From NCBI RefSeq assembly GCF_006838285.1, contig NZ_CP038228.1, forward strand, positions 2,728,001-2,792,000: a DNA stretch of 64,000 nucleotides, given 5' to 3'. The notes under the pieces are model-generated. The model saw only the letters and a list, made by a program, of their open reading frames with translations, made no database searches and was not told the DNA's origin. This document shows positions 17,544 through 26,531 of the stretch, piece by piece; position 1 is the stretch's first letter, and each line of letters starts with the position of its first letter. The stretch comes from Xanthomonas translucens pv. cerealis. GTDB taxonomy: Bacteria > Pseudomonadota > Gammaproteobacteria > Xanthomonadales > Xanthomonadaceae. Made by a program: the position numbers and the translations under genes.

Positions 17544-20500
17544 TTAAGGCTGCACGACGCTGATCGTGCCCGGGTTGCTGCGTCCCACCCCGCGCAGGTC
17601 GGGACGGTACATGTCCTCGACCAGCGGCGGCGGCACGGTGTAGGTGCCCGGCGTCACCGCACGCACCAGATAGAACACCTGCGCCTTGCCGCCTTGCGCC
17701 AGGCTCAGCGCGGCCACGTAGCGGTCGTCGCGGAACTCCTCGTGCTTGACGTCGGCGGCGTTGGAACGGTCGCTGATCTCGATGCCGTCCACCACCACGT
17801 CGGCCCACTGCTTGGCATCGCCCAGGTTGAAGTTCTCGATTTCCAGGCCGGCCGGCAGCAGGTCGGTCAGCAGCGCGTCGGGCATGCCCACGTTGGAGGT
17901 GATGGTGACGCGCGCGATCAGCGCTTCGCCTTCCTTCAGCGGCCGCGGCGTCCACGGCTTGCCATCGGTGCCGTACCACGCGCGTTCCACCTTCAACGTG
18001 CTCTCATCCACCTTCGGCGCCTTGCGCGGGATGCCGGCAATTTCCAGGCTGGCGTATAGCGGCGCCTCGCCCTGCGGCACGAAACTGACCCCGCGCGCCA
18101 GTTCGGCCTCGTCGAACTGGCGGCCGAACGCCTTGGCCGCGGCGATCGCCTCGCTGCCGTCGCCGATCGCCAGCTGGCCGGACACCAGCTTGCTCTGGTT
18201 GGCCAACAGCGCTTTGCCCATCCGCGCCAGCGCCACCTGCTCCTGGGTGCTCAGCCACAGCCAACCACCGCGGCGGCGCGCATCGATCTCGCGGCCCAGC
18301 GCCACCGCGCGCGCGTCGTACTCGGGCTTGGCCAGGCCGCGCTCGTGCAGCAGCGCGATCATCAGCGCGTCGTCGCGGATCACGCTGCCGTAGTCGCCGA
18401 AATAATGCGGACGCTCGGCGCTGTTCTTGGCGAAGCCGGCCGCGATCGCCGCTTCACCGCGCTTCTTGTCGCCCTGCAGCGACAGCGCCACGCCCAGGTG
18501 CAGCAGCGACAGGCCGGTCAGCGCCTTGCCGCGGTCGTTGTCGTACAGCGCGCGCAACGTGCCCAGCGGAGCGCGGTTGACCCGCGCCAGTACATAGCCC
18601 GACCACGCCTGGTTGGCGAACTTCAGGTTCTCGCGGCGGTCCTGGCCGTAGAAGTTGTTGCCGCCGGACAGCAGGTCCTCGCTGAGCCGGTTGAGCGCCT
18701 TCTGCAGCACGTTGTCGGGCACCGCGAAGCCGGCATCCTTGGCGTCGAGCAGGAACTCGGCGATGTACGGGGTCAGGCCCGGATTGACGTAGCCGTCGTC
18801 GCCCCACATCGAGAAGTGGCCGCTGGAGATCTGCATCGAAGCCAGCCGCCCGAACGCGCCTTCCATGCGCGCGCGGCGGGTGGCCGCATCCAGGCCCTTG
18901 GCGCCGAGCAGCCTGGCGGTGGCGTCGTCGAGCAGCAACGCGGCGTAGCCCTTGCTGGCGGTCTGCTCGGCGCAGCCATACGGATACTCCAGCGCGCCCT
19001 GCAGCGCGCTGGCGAACGGGATCGGCGGCAACGCGCTGACCAGCATGCGCGCCTTGACCGAACCGGCCATCAGCCCCTCGGCATCGCCCATGCCCAGCGT
19101 CACCGGCGCCAACGGATCCAGCACCCGAGTCTGCGCGCGCAGCACCGACGGCCACGCCGCGCGCACCGGCAAGTCGTAGCGGCGGTCAACGCTGAAGCCG
19201 TTGCCGTCCACCCGCACCCGCACCTTGGCCACGCTGTAGCCCTCCTGCGCCACCAACGGGAAGCTGAGCGTGGCCTTGCCGTCCTTGCCGAGCTTGGCGC
19301 TGCGCGCGTTCTCGGCGATCGCCAGCGGGCCTTCGCCGTCCACCCGCAGCTTGAACTCGCCCGGCTGCCCGGTGAAGTTCTGCACGTCCAGGGTGACCGT
19401 GCTGCGGTCGCCCGGCGCCAGCACCCGCGGCATGCTGGCCTCGGCCACGATCGGCGCGCGCACCAGCGTCTCCACGTCGCGATTGCCGTAGCGTTCGTCC
19501 GCATACACCAGCGCCGACACCCGCAGCGTGCCGTTGAAGTCCGGCACCGGCAGCTGCACCCGCGCGTTGCCCTTGGCATCGAGCTTCACCGAGCCGGAGA
19601 ACAGGTCCACGGTCTGCACCCGCGCGGTCGGGCGCTTGGCCTGCGGCAATGCCGCCAAGGCCATGTCGCCGCCGAAGCGCAGCTTGCCGGTGCCGCCCTC
19701 GAAGCTCTCGATCACCCGGCCGTAGATGTCGTAGGCATCCACGCCCAGGCGCCGCTGCGCGAAGAACTGCGCGTTGGCATCGGGCACCGGGAAGCGGGTG
19801 ATGTTGAGGATGCCCACGTCCACCGCGGAGATGGTCACGTGCGCCTGCCTGCCGGCCAGTTCCGGCACGCTGACCGTTACCGGCAGCGGCTGCTCCGGAC
19901 GCATCTGCTTGGGCGCGACCAGGCCCACCGCCACGCGCCGGGTCTTGCGCTCCATCGGCACGAAGGCCACGCCGACCGCACGCGCCGGGGTGATCTTGCT
20001 CGGCGCCGAACCGCCGCGGAACACCAGCGCGGTGACGTAGACGTCGTGGCGCTCCCAGTCCTTGGTCACCGGGATCTCGAAGCGGCTGCCCGGCTTCACG
20101 TCGATGTCCTGCACGTACAGCATCCTGTCGCTCTCGACCATCAGCACGCCGGGTCCGGCATGCGGCGGGGTCAGGGTGACCTTGAGCGTGTCGCCGGCCT
20201 TGTAGCCGGTCTTGTCCAGCGCCAGCTTGACCTTGTCCGGGCGCGCGTCCAGGCCACGGTTCTCGTCGTTCCAGCTCCAGCCGGCACGGAACGGATAGCG
20301 CGTGGTCAGGCCGGTGGACGGATCGAACACGTCCACGCGGTACTCGCCCCACTCCACCGGGAAATCGAACTTGGCCGCGCCGCTGCCGGCATCGACGGTG
20401 ATGCTCTGCTTGTTCTCGAAGCGGCGGGTGAAGTCGTAGTCCCAGCGGTTGTCGGCGAATGCCCAGTGGTAGTCGCGCAGCTCGCGTACCAGGGTCACCT

Positions 20501-22496
20501 TCAACCCCTTGGCCGGCTGCGGCTTGCCCTGCGCATCCACCCGCATCAGCTCGAAGCGTGCGTTGGCGTTGGCATCGGCGCCGTCCTTGTCGTCGAACAA
20601 CGGGCGTACCCCGACCAGCGCCGGCGCCGGCCACAGCACGCGCTTGAGCGTGCGGGTGACGGTGCGGCCGCCGGTCTCGTACACGCTGGCCGAGACCAGC
20701 GCGGCGATGGTGCTGGTCGGCTTGGCTTCGTCCGGCAGCGCCAGGTCTTCGGCGAGCTTGCCGTCGGCGCCGAATTCGGTATCGATCATGTCCTTGGCTT
20801 CGCGCGGCAGCTGCAGCGTCGGGTCGCCGAAGAAATAGCCGGGCAGCGCCTCGACCGGATGCTGCTCGACCGCCACCGCCAGCTTGGCGGTGAAACGGTT
20901 GCCGTCGGCCTGCGCGCCGTACAGATAGGCGGCGGTGGCCTGCAGCTTGAACGGCTGGCCCGGCTTGAGCGTCTTCTGCGCGCTGTCCAGGTCCAGCTTC
21001 ATGCGCTCGGGCAGGAACTCCTCGATGCGCAGGGTCATGCCCTGCACCGCTTCCTTGCTGGACGGGTCGGTGCGGAACTCCACCTGCCAGCGCCCGGTCG
21101 GCGCATCGGCGGGAATCAGCTGTTCGAAGCTGAAATAGCCCTGCTCGCCCGGCTGCAGGCGGGTCTCGCGGAAGATCTTGCCGTCGGGCTGCTTCAAGCG
21201 CAGGAATACCGGTTGACCGCCGGCTGGCTGCCCGCCCTTACCGCTGGTCGCCACCGGCTTGCCGTCGTTGTCGCGCAGCAGCGCCGACACGCGCACCGTC
21301 TCGCCGGGGCGGTACAGGTCGCGGCCGGACCAGGCGAACACGTCGAACCATGCGTTCTCGCGCCCGGCCACGGCGAACTCGCTCAGGTCCAGCGCCGGCT
21401 GGTTGAACGGCAGCATCGACAGGTCGGTGCCGCTGCGCGCCACCAGCACCTGGCCGGCGTCGAGCGTGTAGTTCAGCAGCGCGTTGCCGTTGGCGTCGGT
21501 CTCGCCTTTCAGGAACAGTTCGCCCTTGGCGTCGAGCACGCGCAGCTCCACCTTCTTCAACGGCTCGCCGCTCTGCAGCGAGGCGGTGTGCACGAACAGC
21601 GTGTCCTTGCAAGCACGCGCGTGCAGGCCGATGTCGCTGACGGCGAAGAACGCGGTGTCGTATTCGTTCTCGAACCGGCCCGGGCGCTTCATCACCGCGA
21701 AATACAGGCCCGGCGCCTGCAGCTCCTTGATGTCCTGGATCGGCAGATAGGTCAGCGCGCGCTCGTTCTTGTCGCCGCCGAGCACGAAACGGTTGACGTA
21801 GACCGACTCGGCCAACTGCGCAATCGGGGTGCGGTCGCTGTAGTCGCTGTCCATTTCCCAGCTGCCGCGGCGGCCGCCGCGCTGGTACTGGGCGAAGAAC
21901 GCCGGCAGCGCACCTTCCTTGACCCGCATGAACTCCACGTCCACTTCCGGCACGTTGAGCGACACCACCGGCAGACCGCGGCTCTCGCGCGCCGGCAGCA
22001 CGCTGCCCTGCGAGGCGAAGCCGACCGCCGGCTGCAGTTCGCCGGTGTAGACCTTCTGCTTGAGCGGCTTGCCCAGGCGGCTGCCGTCGGCGGCGAGCAG
22101 GTCGGCGGAGATCAGCACGGTGTAGTCCTTGGCCGCCTCCACGTACGGATAGCGCAGGGTCTTGCCGTCGTCGGACAGCGACCAGGCGCTCTCGTCGGTG
22201 CCGACCTTCTGTTCGAAGCGCAGCAGCGTGTCGAAGTCCTGGGTGCCGACCAGCGGGCGCGAGAACTCCAGCGCCAGCGACAGCCCGTCGCGCTTCTGGT
22301 CGGGATAGGCGCGGACCAGGCCGAAGCCCTTCATCGCTTCCTTCTGGCCCTTCACTGGCTCGCCGCTGGCATCGGGCAGCTGCCCGGATTCGTTACGCTT
22401 GCAGCCGCCCAGCGCCAGCACCAGGCCCAGCAGCAGGACGGTGCTCAACAGCCCCGCGCGCACGAGGCGCCACTGCCGCTTCGAATCCGTGTGCAT
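17544..22496 (-). CDS. Alpha-2-macroglobulin-family lipoprotein (YfhM-like)
   Basis: This very large protein (1650 aa) is probably a periplasmic protease trap. The N-terminus is a lipoprotein signal ending in LALGGC with lipid-attachment C32. Repeated macroglobulin beta domains follow. The thioester motif CAEQ is present near residue 1174 within YPYGCAEQTASKGY, so a covalent trap is possible. A helical thioester-domain region and a C-terminal receptor-like domain complete the protein. The family normally works with PBP1C in protecting or repairing the envelope, but here pbpC is 6 kb downstream rather than adjacent. Length matches the family. Confidence 0.95.
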   Translation of the reverse strand: MHTDSKRQWRLVRAGLLSTVLLLGLVLALGGCKRNESGQLPDASGEPVKGQKEAMKGFGLVRAYPDQKRDGLSLALEFSRPLVGTQDFDTLLRFEQKVGTDESAWSLSDDGKTLRYPYVEAAKDYTVLISADLLAADGSRLGKPLKQKVYTGELQPAVGFASQGSVLPARESRGLPVVSLNVPEVDVEFMRVKEGALPAFFAQYQRGGRRGSWEMDSDYSDRTPIAQLAESVYVNRFVLGGDKNERALTYLPIQDIKELQAPGLYFAVMKRPGRFENEYDTAFFAVSDIGLHARACKDTLFVHTASLQSGEPLKKVELRVLDAKGELFLKGETDANGNALLNYTLDAGQVLVARSGTDLSMLPFNQPALDLSEFAVAGRENAWFDVFAWSGRDLYRPGETVRVSALLRDNDGKPVATSGKGGQPAGGQPVFLRLKQPDGKIFRETRLQPGEQGYFSFEQLIPADAPTGRWQVEFRTDPSSKEAVQGMTLRIEEFLPERMKLDLDSAQKTLKPGQPFKLQATAAYLYGAQADGNRFTAKLAVAVEQHPVEALPGYFFGDPTLQLPREAKDMIDTEFGADGKLAEDLALPDEAKPTSTIAALVSASVYETGGRTVTRTLKRVLWPAPALVGVRPLFDDKDGADANANARFELMRVDAQGKPQPAKGLKVTLVRELRDYHWAFADNRWDYDFTRRFENKQSITVDAGSGAAKFDFPVEWGEYRVDVFDPSTGLTTRYPFRAGWSWNDENRGLDARPDKVKLALDKTGYKAGDTLKVTLTPPHAGPGVLMVESDRMLYVQDIDVKPGSRFEIPVTKDWERHDVYVTALVFRGGSAPSKITPARAVGVAFVPMERKTRRVAVGLVAPKQMRPEQPLPVTVSVPELAGRQAHVTISAVDVGILNITRFPVPDANAQFFAQRRLGVDAYDIYGRVIESFEGGTGKLRFGGDMALAALPQAKRPTARVQTVDLFSGSVKLDAKGNARVQLPVPDFNGTLRVSALVYADERYGNRDVETLVRAPIVAEASMPRVLAPGDRSTVTLDVQNFTGQPGEFKLRVDGEGPLAIAENARSAKLGKDGKATLSFPLVAQEGYSVAKVRVRVDGNGFSVDRRYDLPVRAAWPSVLRAQTRVLDPLAPVTLGMGDAEGLMAGSVKARMLVSALPPIPFASALQGALEYPYGCAEQTASKGYAALLLDDATARLLGAKGLDAATRRARMEGAFGRLASMQISSGHFSMWGDDGYVNPGLTPYIAEFLLDAKDAGFAVPDNVLQKALNRLSEDLLSGGNNFYGQDRRENLKFANQAWSGYVLARVNRAPLGTLRALYDNDRGKALTGLSLLHLGVALSLQGDKKRGEAAIAAGFAKNSAERPHYFGDYGSVIRDDALMIALLHERGLAKPEYDARAVALGREIDARRRGGWLWLSTQEQVALARMGKALLANQSKLVSGQLAIGDGSEAIAAAKAFGRQFDEAELARGVSFVPQGEAPLYASLEIAGIPRKAPKVDESTLKVERAWYGTDGKPWTPRPLKEGEALIARVTITSNVGMPDALLTDLLPAGLEIENFNLGDAKQWADVVVDGIEISDRSNAADVKHEEFRDDRYVAALSLAQGGKAQVFYLVRAVTPGTYTVPPPLVEDMYRPDLRGVGRSNPGTISVVQP

Positions 22497-22784
22497 ACGT
22501 TCGCTCCGTGAATGTGGCGCGAGTATAGAACGCGGACACGACCGCCGCAGGCGCGGAATCGGGATTGCGCACGCGGCGTTCGCCGGCGCCTGGCAAGGCG
22601 GCCGGGGACGGCGGCGGGCGGGCGCGCCGGACCGTGCCGGCGCCGATGTCTACGCGCCGGTTGCGGGCGTATGGCGGCGGCGCACACCGCTCGCGCCCCC
22701 ACCCCGGCCGACATGCAATCGTCGTCGCCGAACATCGCCGTGGAAGCCGCCGAGGGGCAAAGGGGTTCCCCCAGGCTGGATGCA

Positions 22785-22861
22785 GTCGGGACTGAAGTCC
22801 CTCCTACGGTGCACCCGGCTGGATGGCCGCAGGTCCCTGAGGGAGCGGCTTCAGCCGCGAC
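22785..22861. repeat. Inverted pair of REP units
   Basis: GTCGGGACTGAAGTCCCTCC ending TAC is followed about 33 bases later by GAGGGAGCGGCTTCAGCCGC, continuing GAC. It belongs to the same family as the 8.7-9.2 kb cluster. It lies in the roughly 390-bp gene-free stretch upstream of the alpha-2-macroglobulin gene and just past the nucleoside hydrolase stop. The rest of that stretch shows no recognisable feature. Confidence 0.75.
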
Positions 22862-22888
22862 GCGCGAAGCGGCGCACCTGCCGCCGCT

Positions 22889-23902
22889 TCAGCGCAGCAA
22901 GCGCTGCATGTACAGCGCGATCAGCCGCGGCCGGTCCAGCGCCAGGCAGACCTGGGCGTTGGCGCCGCCCCCCGCGGCATGGCCGCTTGCGGCGGCGGCG
23001 CCGGCAACGCCGCCAGGCGGCACCTCCCGCGTGTAGCCCTGGGCGTCGATCGCGATGCGCAATGGCACGGTCGGGCACAGGCTAGGATCGAGCAATTGCG
23101 CCACCGGCACCACGTCGAACAGGGTCGGCGTGGCGCTGGCCCAGGGCTGGTCGGTGTCGCGCCACTGGTAGTAGAGCTGGGTCAGGGCGTCGGTCAGCGG
23201 ATCGCCATGCGCGAACAGCGCCACCCGCTCCGGTTCCTCCAGGGTCACCTGGGTCGCGTCCAGCGGCAGCATCACGATCGGCACGCCGGCGCCGAACACG
23301 CGCTGCGCGGCGCCGATGTCGGACACGATATTGTACTCGGGCGCCGGCGGGTTCGCCGGCCGGTAGCGCGACTTGCCGTAGCCCGCACGCACCGACCCGC
23401 CCATCAGCACCACCTGCCTGAGCTGGGCGAAGCCCTGGGGGTCGCGCTGCAAGGCGCGCGCCGCGTCGGTCAGCGGGCCAAGCACCAGCAAGGTGACCTG
23501 CCCGGGATGGCGCCGCGCCTGCGCCAGGATGAAGTCCGCCGCGTCCGGCGCCTTGCGCTGCAGCGTGCCCTGCGCCGCCCAGCGCGCCTGGCTGAAGGGA
23601 ATCGTGCTGCTCGTGGCATGGCCAATCGCCAGCGGGATCGCGCTGCGTCCGGCCTCTTGCAATAAACGCTGCAGCAACTGCGCGCGTAGTGCGGTGTCAC
23701 CCCAGGCCGAAGCGATGCCGAGCACGTCCAGTTCCGGGCTGCGCAGCAACAGCGCCAGCGCGAACGCGTCGTCGATGTCGTCGCCGATGTCGGTGGACAC
23801 CACCACTTTCTGCGCCGACGGCGCGGCTGGAGGCGCCGCCGCAGCCTCAACCGATGCCAGGGCCAGCAGCACCAGCGCCACCCACCGTTTCAGACTGCGC
23901 AT
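22889..23902 (-). CDS. Secreted nucleoside hydrolase (IU-type)
   Basis: This 337-aa protein has a signal peptide (MRSLKRWVALVLLALASVEA, cleavage near AAA), placing it in the periplasm. The nucleoside-hydrolase calcium-binding signature appears as STDIGDDIDDAFALALLL. Further family motifs are LVLGPLTDAARAL, VLMGGSV and PAPEYNIVSDIGAA. It should cleave ribonucleosides to base and ribose. The start at 23902 has a GGGAGG ribosome site. It follows a TonB receptor gene by 74 bp, and an intrinsic terminator fills most of that gap, so its expression may be uncoupled or attenuated. Confidence 0.92.
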   Translation of the reverse strand: MRSLKRWVALVLLALASVEAAAAPPAAPSAQKVVVSTDIGDDIDDAFALALLLRSPELDVLGIASAWGDTALRAQLLQRLLQEAGRSAIPLAIGHATSSTIPFSQARWAAQGTLQRKAPDAADFILAQARRHPGQVTLLVLGPLTDAARALQRDPQGFAQLRQVVLMGGSVRAGYGKSRYRPANPPAPEYNIVSDIGAAQRVFGAGVPIVMLPLDATQVTLEEPERVALFAHGDPLTDALTQLYYQWRDTDQPWASATPTLFDVVPVAQLLDPSLCPTVPLRIAIDAQGYTREVPPGGVAGAAAASGHAAGGGANAQVCLALDRPRLIALYMQRLLR

Positions 23903-23914
23903 GCGCGCCTCCCT

Positions 23915-23947
23915 AAAAAAGAAACCGCCGGCATGATAGCCGGCGGT
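23915..23947 (-). terminator. Intrinsic terminator/attenuator between TonB receptor and nucleoside hydrolase
   Basis: A perfect 8-bp stem (CCGCCGGC with GCCGGCGG) around a 6-base loop is followed on the minus strand by TTTCTTTTTT. The T-tract ends only 12 bases before the nucleoside hydrolase ATG and overlaps its leader, with the ribosome site in between. Confidence 0.88.
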
Positions 23948-23976
23948 CCGTGGTGCATCGCAGTGCAAGGCGTCGA

Positions 23977-26196
23977 TCAGAAATTGGCGCGGAACTGCGC
24001 GCCAACGATGCGCGGATCGTTGATGAAGCCGGTGAGGTTGTTGAAGTCGATCGCACCGGTGGCGCGGATCTGGTTGGTGCAGTTGCGGCAGAACACCGAC
24101 ACCTCGTAGGCGCCGGCGCCCCAGGTGTAGCCGATCTTTGCGCCGCCTTCGAGCAGCGGCTGGCCGACGAACTCGCGCGAGTCGTACAGGAAGAAGTTGA
24201 TCGCGCTGCGGTAGGACCAGTCGGTGTAGAAGAAGAACTCGGCGTCGTCGCCGACCGGGATGCCGTAGCGCAGCGTGGCGTTGCCCATCCATTTGGCCGC
24301 CTGCGGCAGCGCGTTGCCGTCGATGATGGCGTTGCCGGCGGCGTTGAGCGGATCGGTCACGGTGCAGGTGCGGCACACGCCGACCGACAGGGTCGGATCC
24401 TCGATGCGGGTCCAGTTGTAGGCGCCGCCCAGGGTGACGCGCAGGTTCTGGGTGAGCAGCGCCTCGAAGTCGAACTCGGCGCCGCGTGCCTTGGAGGTGT
24501 CGGCGTTGAGCAGGCGCACGTCGTTGGAGGTGCCGCCGACCGCGGTCAGCTGCTGGTTCTTCACCCGGAAATCGTAGATATCGAAGCTGATCCGCGCGCG
24601 CTTGTCGAACAGGTCGGACTTGATGCCGATCTCGTACGAATCCACGGTCTCCGGCGCGGCCACGGTCAGCGGCGCGGTCGCCGACGGCACGCCGAAGCTG
24701 GCGCCGCGGAAACCGCGCGCGGCGCGGGCGTAGACGTTGACCGCGTCATTGATGGTGTAGGTCGCGCTGAGGTCGCCGGTGACCTTGGAGTTGTCGGTGC
24801 TGCCGGTGGACGGCTCGAGCAGGGTGACGCGGTCCAGCGCAAGCACGTCGAAGGTCTTCTTGTCGTAGGTGTAGCGGATGCCGGCGCGCAGGTTCAGGCG
24901 GTCGGTGGCGGCATAATTCAGCGAGCCGAACGCCGCCCACGAGGTGTTGCGCTGGCGGGTCAGCTGGTCGCTGCTCAGGGTGCCGCCGCCGAAGGTGTTG
25001 TAGGTGTAGTTCTCGCCTTCCACCGAATCGTGGAAGTAGTAAAGGCCGGCCTGCCAGTTCACCGGGCCGGCGTACTGCGATTCGGCGCGCAGCTCCTGCG
25101 AGTACTGGTCCAGGTTCTTGATGCCGCCGGCGGTTTCCACTGGGAACGCGATCACGCCAGGGCCAGACGGCGGCGCGAACACCGCACCGTAGCCGCCGTC
25201 GATGTCGCCGCGGCTGTAGTACTTGCCGATGCCCTCGTAGCCGGTGATCGAGTGCAGCACGATGTCGCCCAGGTGCCAGGTCAGGTTGGCGCTGCCGCCG
25301 TAGGTCTGCAGTTCCTGGGTGTTGCCACCGTCGATGGAGACCTTGTCCGGATCGAAGCCGTCCACCAGCGTGTTGCTGCCCGGCTGGAAGATGTTGGCGC
25401 GGAACAGCCGCGCGGTGCCGTCGAGATGGCGTGCGTGCGCGTTGAACAGCGCGCTGAAATCCTCGCCCGGCTGGAACAGCAGTTGCACCCGCACCGCCGA
25501 GTCGGTGTAGCCCTCGAACGCGCGGTCGTCCACGGTGTTGTCGACCCAGTCGTCGCGGCGCTGGCCCAGCGCCGACACGCGCGCGGCCCACGTGTCGCCC
25601 ATGGCGATGCTCAGGCCGGTTTCCATGGTCATGGTGCCGTAGCTGCCATAGGACAGGCTGGCGTAGCCGTCGTTGGCGCCGATGCTGGGCTTGACCGAGT
25701 TGAACTTGACCACGCCGGCAGGCGTGTTGCGGCCGAACAGCGTGCCCTGCGGGCCGCGCAGCACTTCCAGGCCTTCCAGATCGAAGATCGGGAAGCCCTT
25801 CAGGAACGCGTTCTCGGCGACCACGTCGTCGTACACCAGCGACACCGGCTGCGAGGCGTAGGTGTTGAAGTCGGTGTTGCCGTAGCCGCGGATGTAGAAG
25901 CGCGGGAACACGCGGCCGTTGGAGGATTCGACATTGAGGCTGGGCGCCTTGCCGGCCAGCACGCGCACGTCAGAGCCGCTGGTGGAGATCGCATTCAGGT
26001 ATTCCGGGCGCAGCACGCTGGCCGAGATCGGCACGTCCTTGGAGTCTTCCGAACGCCGTTCGGCGGTGACCTTGACCGTATCCAGGCGGGCGACCCCGTC
26101 CGTGCTGTCCGCCTGCTGGGCGGCGGCGGAGAACGAAAGTGCGGAAACGACGGCGACGGCAAGTGCGCTGGTGCGCAGCGACCAACTGGCGGACAT
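23977..26196 (-). CDS. TonB-dependent receptor (nucleoside-linked candidate)
   Basis: This 739-aa outer-membrane receptor has a signal peptide ending near SFSAAAQQ. A TonB-box-like LDTVKVTAERR precedes the plug domain, which contains YIRGYGNTDFN and FDLEGLEVLRGPQGTLFGRN. A 22-strand-type barrel ends ...IVGAQFRANF. A pair of Cys motifs (VCRTCT and VFCRNCTNQ) in the barrel is less common. The frame extends upstream, but the ATG at 26196 starts the signal peptide and has a CGGAG site. The nucleoside hydrolase downstream suggests that the cargo is a nucleoside or nucleotide derivative (inference from context). Confidence 0.9.
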   Translation of the reverse strand: MSASWSLRTSALAVAVVSALSFSAAAQQADSTDGVARLDTVKVTAERRSEDSKDVPISASVLRPEYLNAISTSGSDVRVLAGKAPSLNVESSNGRVFPRFYIRGYGNTDFNTYASQPVSLVYDDVVAENAFLKGFPIFDLEGLEVLRGPQGTLFGRNTPAGVVKFNSVKPSIGANDGYASLSYGSYGTMTMETGLSIAMGDTWAARVSALGQRRDDWVDNTVDDRAFEGYTDSAVRVQLLFQPGEDFSALFNAHARHLDGTARLFRANIFQPGSNTLVDGFDPDKVSIDGGNTQELQTYGGSANLTWHLGDIVLHSITGYEGIGKYYSRGDIDGGYGAVFAPPSGPGVIAFPVETAGGIKNLDQYSQELRAESQYAGPVNWQAGLYYFHDSVEGENYTYNTFGGGTLSSDQLTRQRNTSWAAFGSLNYAATDRLNLRAGIRYTYDKKTFDVLALDRVTLLEPSTGSTDNSKVTGDLSATYTINDAVNVYARAARGFRGASFGVPSATAPLTVAAPETVDSYEIGIKSDLFDKRARISFDIYDFRVKNQQLTAVGGTSNDVRLLNADTSKARGAEFDFEALLTQNLRVTLGGAYNWTRIEDPTLSVGVCRTCTVTDPLNAAGNAIIDGNALPQAAKWMGNATLRYGIPVGDDAEFFFYTDWSYRSAINFFLYDSREFVGQPLLEGGAKIGYTWGAGAYEVSVFCRNCTNQIRATGAIDFNNLTGFINDPRIVGAQFRANF

Positions 26197-26280
26197 GGGA
26201 ACTCCGGAGTGGAATGGGCAAGAGCGGGTGCGCGCCGCCGGCAAGCGATGTGGCGCCGCAGCATAATTAACACAAAATAC

Positions 26281-26295
26281 ACATGCCGTGCATGT
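26281..26295. promoter_or_regulatory. Operator-like palindrome upstream of the TonB receptor
   Basis: ACATGC and GCATGT are perfect inverted arms around CGT, 85-99 bp before the receptor ATG, in an AT-richer promoter region. The regulator is unknown. Confidence 0.4.
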
Positions 26296-26408
26296 CCCGG
26301 TCATTTGAACGTGTTAAGGCTATTGGCACGCAATGCGTTGTCACATGTGCACTGCAAGTGCGCTGTCCAGACGGCCCCGGTCTATCAAAATCGCACTGCA
26401 CCCGCATC

Positions 26409-26475
26409 CTGTGGAGCGGCTTCAGCCGCGACAGGAACTACGGTTAGAACGTGTCGCGACTGAAGCCGCCTACAA
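26409..26475. repeat. Inverted pair of REP units
   Basis: CTGTGGAGCGGCTTCAGCCG, continuing CGACAGG, faces GTGTCGCGACTGAAGCCGCC, ending TACAA, across 15 bases. It lies between prpF and the TonB receptor promoter. Confidence 0.8.
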
Positions 26476-26531
26476 AAAACAAGACCCGGATTGCGGCGCC
26501 ACGGCGATGCAGCCACGCCGCCGCTGCGAGC

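Noticed and set aside
18345..22511. A plus-strand open frame of 1388 codons opposite the alpha-2-macroglobulin gene
   Set aside because: It is an antisense shadow produced by high GC at third positions; the translation is Arg/His/Gln/Ala-rich with no motifs, while the minus-strand protein has a complete family structure.
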